Source of the DNA: Kitasatospora acidiphila
GTDB lineage: Bacteria; Actinomycetota; Actinomycetes; Streptomycetales; Streptomycetaceae
Direction of reading: 5' to 3'
Length of the DNA stretch: 64,000 nucleotides
Assembly (NCBI RefSeq): GCF_006636205.1
Contig: NZ_VIGB01000003.1
Location: forward strand, 8,000,501-8,064,500
Numbering within the stretch: the first letter of the stretch is position 1; each line of letters opens with the position of its first letter. A program made the translations under genes and the position numbers. The notes beneath the pieces were generated by a model. That model saw nothing but the letters and a program-made list of their open reading frames with translations, searched no databases and had not been told where the DNA came from. This document shows, piece after piece, positions 63,264-64,000 of this stretch.

Positions 63264-63580
63264 GACGGTTGGGCCTTTCGGAGGGTGGGATGCTGAACTG
63301 GCCGACAACCAGGGGCCGTCGGCGTACGGCAGAGCGGAATCAGGTGCGTGTGATGGCCGGTCAGCTGGAGCGAGCGGCGAGGGGGAGGACGGCAGCGTGC
63401 GCCCGATGTCCGTCCGTGCGGTGACATCCGCGCACAGGGAGCGGATGGCTGGACGGGGTTCCCGGCCCGCGACGGGGCGACCGAGGGAGGTCTCCGAAGG
63501 AGACAGCGACCCGGGGCGGCTCCAGCACTCGCTGGCGCCCGCCGGTCGCTGGTGGGCCGGTCAGACGGCCCGCTGCCGGG
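63264..63580 (-). other. Long 5' leader of the SsuD-like operon
   Basis: This 317-base untranslated region separates the leader peptide from the SsuD-like gene. It includes a tight GTCTCC-TTC-GGAGAC hairpin (near 63490-63505) and other short inverted repeats. A leader of this length fits transcription attenuation. I did not recognise a SAM riboswitch consensus in it. Confidence 0.4.
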
Positions 63581-63658
63581 TCAGCCGCGACACGCCGCGG
63601 ACCACACCCGACCGAAGTCGATGTGGTCGCGGGTGACCAGGGGCTGGGCGGCGTTCAT
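63581..63658 (-). CDS. Cys-containing leader peptide upstream of sulfur operon
   Basis: This 25-residue peptide ends D-F-G-R-V-W-S-A-A-C-R-G. Its form, M...R-D-H-I-D-F-x-R-V-x-S-A-x-C-R, matches the short 'putative leader peptides' that precede actinobacterial cysteine and sulfur genes and sense cysteine during translation. The ATG is 395 bases upstream of the SsuD-like start. It is too short to be an enzyme. Confidence 0.65.
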   Translation of the reverse strand: MNAAQPLVTRDHIDFGRVWSAACRG

Positions 63659-63866
63659 GGCGTAAGTTGAGCAGTGAAGCGGGAGTTCGTCAACCACCGT
63701 CCGACCACCGGGACTCCCGCCGGTTCCTTGACAGGGCAAGTCGGCTGCCCCGTACGATCGTAGGCGGAGCGAGTGAGCAACGGGCCCAGTGCCCGGCCGC
63801 GTTGAGGGACGCGGTTGTGCGTGATGGCAGCCCGTGATCCACTCTGCCGCTCTGGAGTCCGCCCTC
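63659..63866. promoter_or_regulatory. Divergent promoter region of sulfur/amino-acid locus
   Basis: About 208 bases between the leader peptide and the permease. It should hold both promoters. No clear operator palindrome was found. Confidence 0.4.
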
Positions 63867-64000
63867 ATGGCCATGCCGCAGGACATCCTGCCCGCCACCA
63901 ACGCCGCACCGGCCGAACCGGCCCCCGACCCCGCCGCCGCGATCGTCGTGCGCCGACGCCCCGGCCGGCTCCTCGCGGGTGCGCTCGTAGCGCTGCTCGT
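63867..64000 (+). CDS. ABC transporter permease, N-terminal part (cut by window end)
   Basis: This open frame begins at ATG 63867, with GGAG about 9 bases upstream, and has no stop before the window end. The 44 visible residues are a Pro/Ala-rich cytoplasmic tail with R-R-R-P-G-R-L-L-A-G-A-L-V-A-L-L, the start of a first membrane helix. That is typical of streptomycete amino-acid-type permeases. It would supply the permease missing from the convergent binding-protein/ATPase set. Confidence 0.55.
   Translation, partial: MAMPQDILPATNAAPAEPAPDPAAAIVVRRRPGRLLAGALVALL

Noticed and set aside
63264..63580. Possible SAM riboswitch upstream of the SsuD-like gene
   Set aside because: I could not find the conserved GGCAACC-type core or the expected helix order; only a short hairpin is present.

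Overview
The window is GC-rich actinobacterial chromosome, most likely a Streptomyces or Kitasatospora-type streptomycete. The evidence is the GC-biased codon use, start/stop overlaps of the ATGA, GTGA and TGATG kind, a SapA-like spore-associated protein fragment, secreted RICIN-domain enzymes with LacI regulators, an epsilon-poly-lysine-synthase-like (Pls) megaenzyme, a hopanoid C-3 methylase (HpnR) and many one-regulator/one-enzyme modules. No rRNA, tRNA, CRISPR array or insertion sequence was found.

Layout. 1-9.1 kb is housekeeping and accessory genes: SapA-like end, FUSC-type exporter, DUF3626, nucleotidyltransferase, cytochrome P450, a broken secreted-protein remnant, LLM flavin enzyme, F420/NADP reductase-like protein, methyltransferase and a cis-prenyltransferase. 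9.2-17.7 kb is a minus-strand sugar locus: binding lipoprotein, two permeases, GH36 alpha-galactosidase, LacI regulator and a secreted RICIN-domain hydrolase. 18.2-21.2 kb carries DinB, then PadR plus an FAD monooxygenase behind a perfect palindrome. 21.6-27.0 kb is the most interesting stretch: an HTH/TPR regulator, an RsbW-like ATPase, a radical SAM/SPASM enzyme, a 76-residue precursor with nine Trp (seven W-X-N motifs), a pentapeptide-repeat protein and an unknown 242-residue protein. This looks like a cyclophane RiPP cluster with possible gyrase-mimic immunity. 27.0-30.5 kb is a secreted beta-propeller/RICIN protein divergent from a LacI regulator, with a TTGACCGGTCAA box at each promoter.

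31.0-35.0 kb is the Pls-like synthetase. 36.4-38.5 kb is a second candidate peptide locus: a 46-residue peptide, competing hairpins, then two related cupin/HEAT proteins. 38.5-45.4 kb holds an ArsR/MFS pair, a tandem-repeat (wHTH-like) protein, an STM3941-family membrane protein and three GNATs. 45.5-50.5 kb is a four-gene coupled cassette (FAD/NAD(P) protein, GNAT, MFS, argininosuccinate-lyase-like enzyme). 50.9-56 kb holds NTF2-like, TetR/MFS, GNAT and SulP genes with two VNTRs. 56.2-60.3 kb is HpnR, a Rieske oxygenase, MarR and dienelactone hydrolase. 60.4-64.0 kb is a sulfur or amino-acid uptake locus with a 25-residue cysteine-containing leader peptide and a divergent permease cut by the window end.

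A caution applies to the whole window. Seven otherwise normal genes (at 21.6, 31.0, 36.7, 46.9, 48.8, 51.4 and 54.4 kb) each have a span exactly one base short of a whole number of codons, mostly at a G/C homopolymer. Uncorrected sequencing deletions are the simplest explanation, so these genes should not be taken as genuine pseudogenes without re-sequencing.
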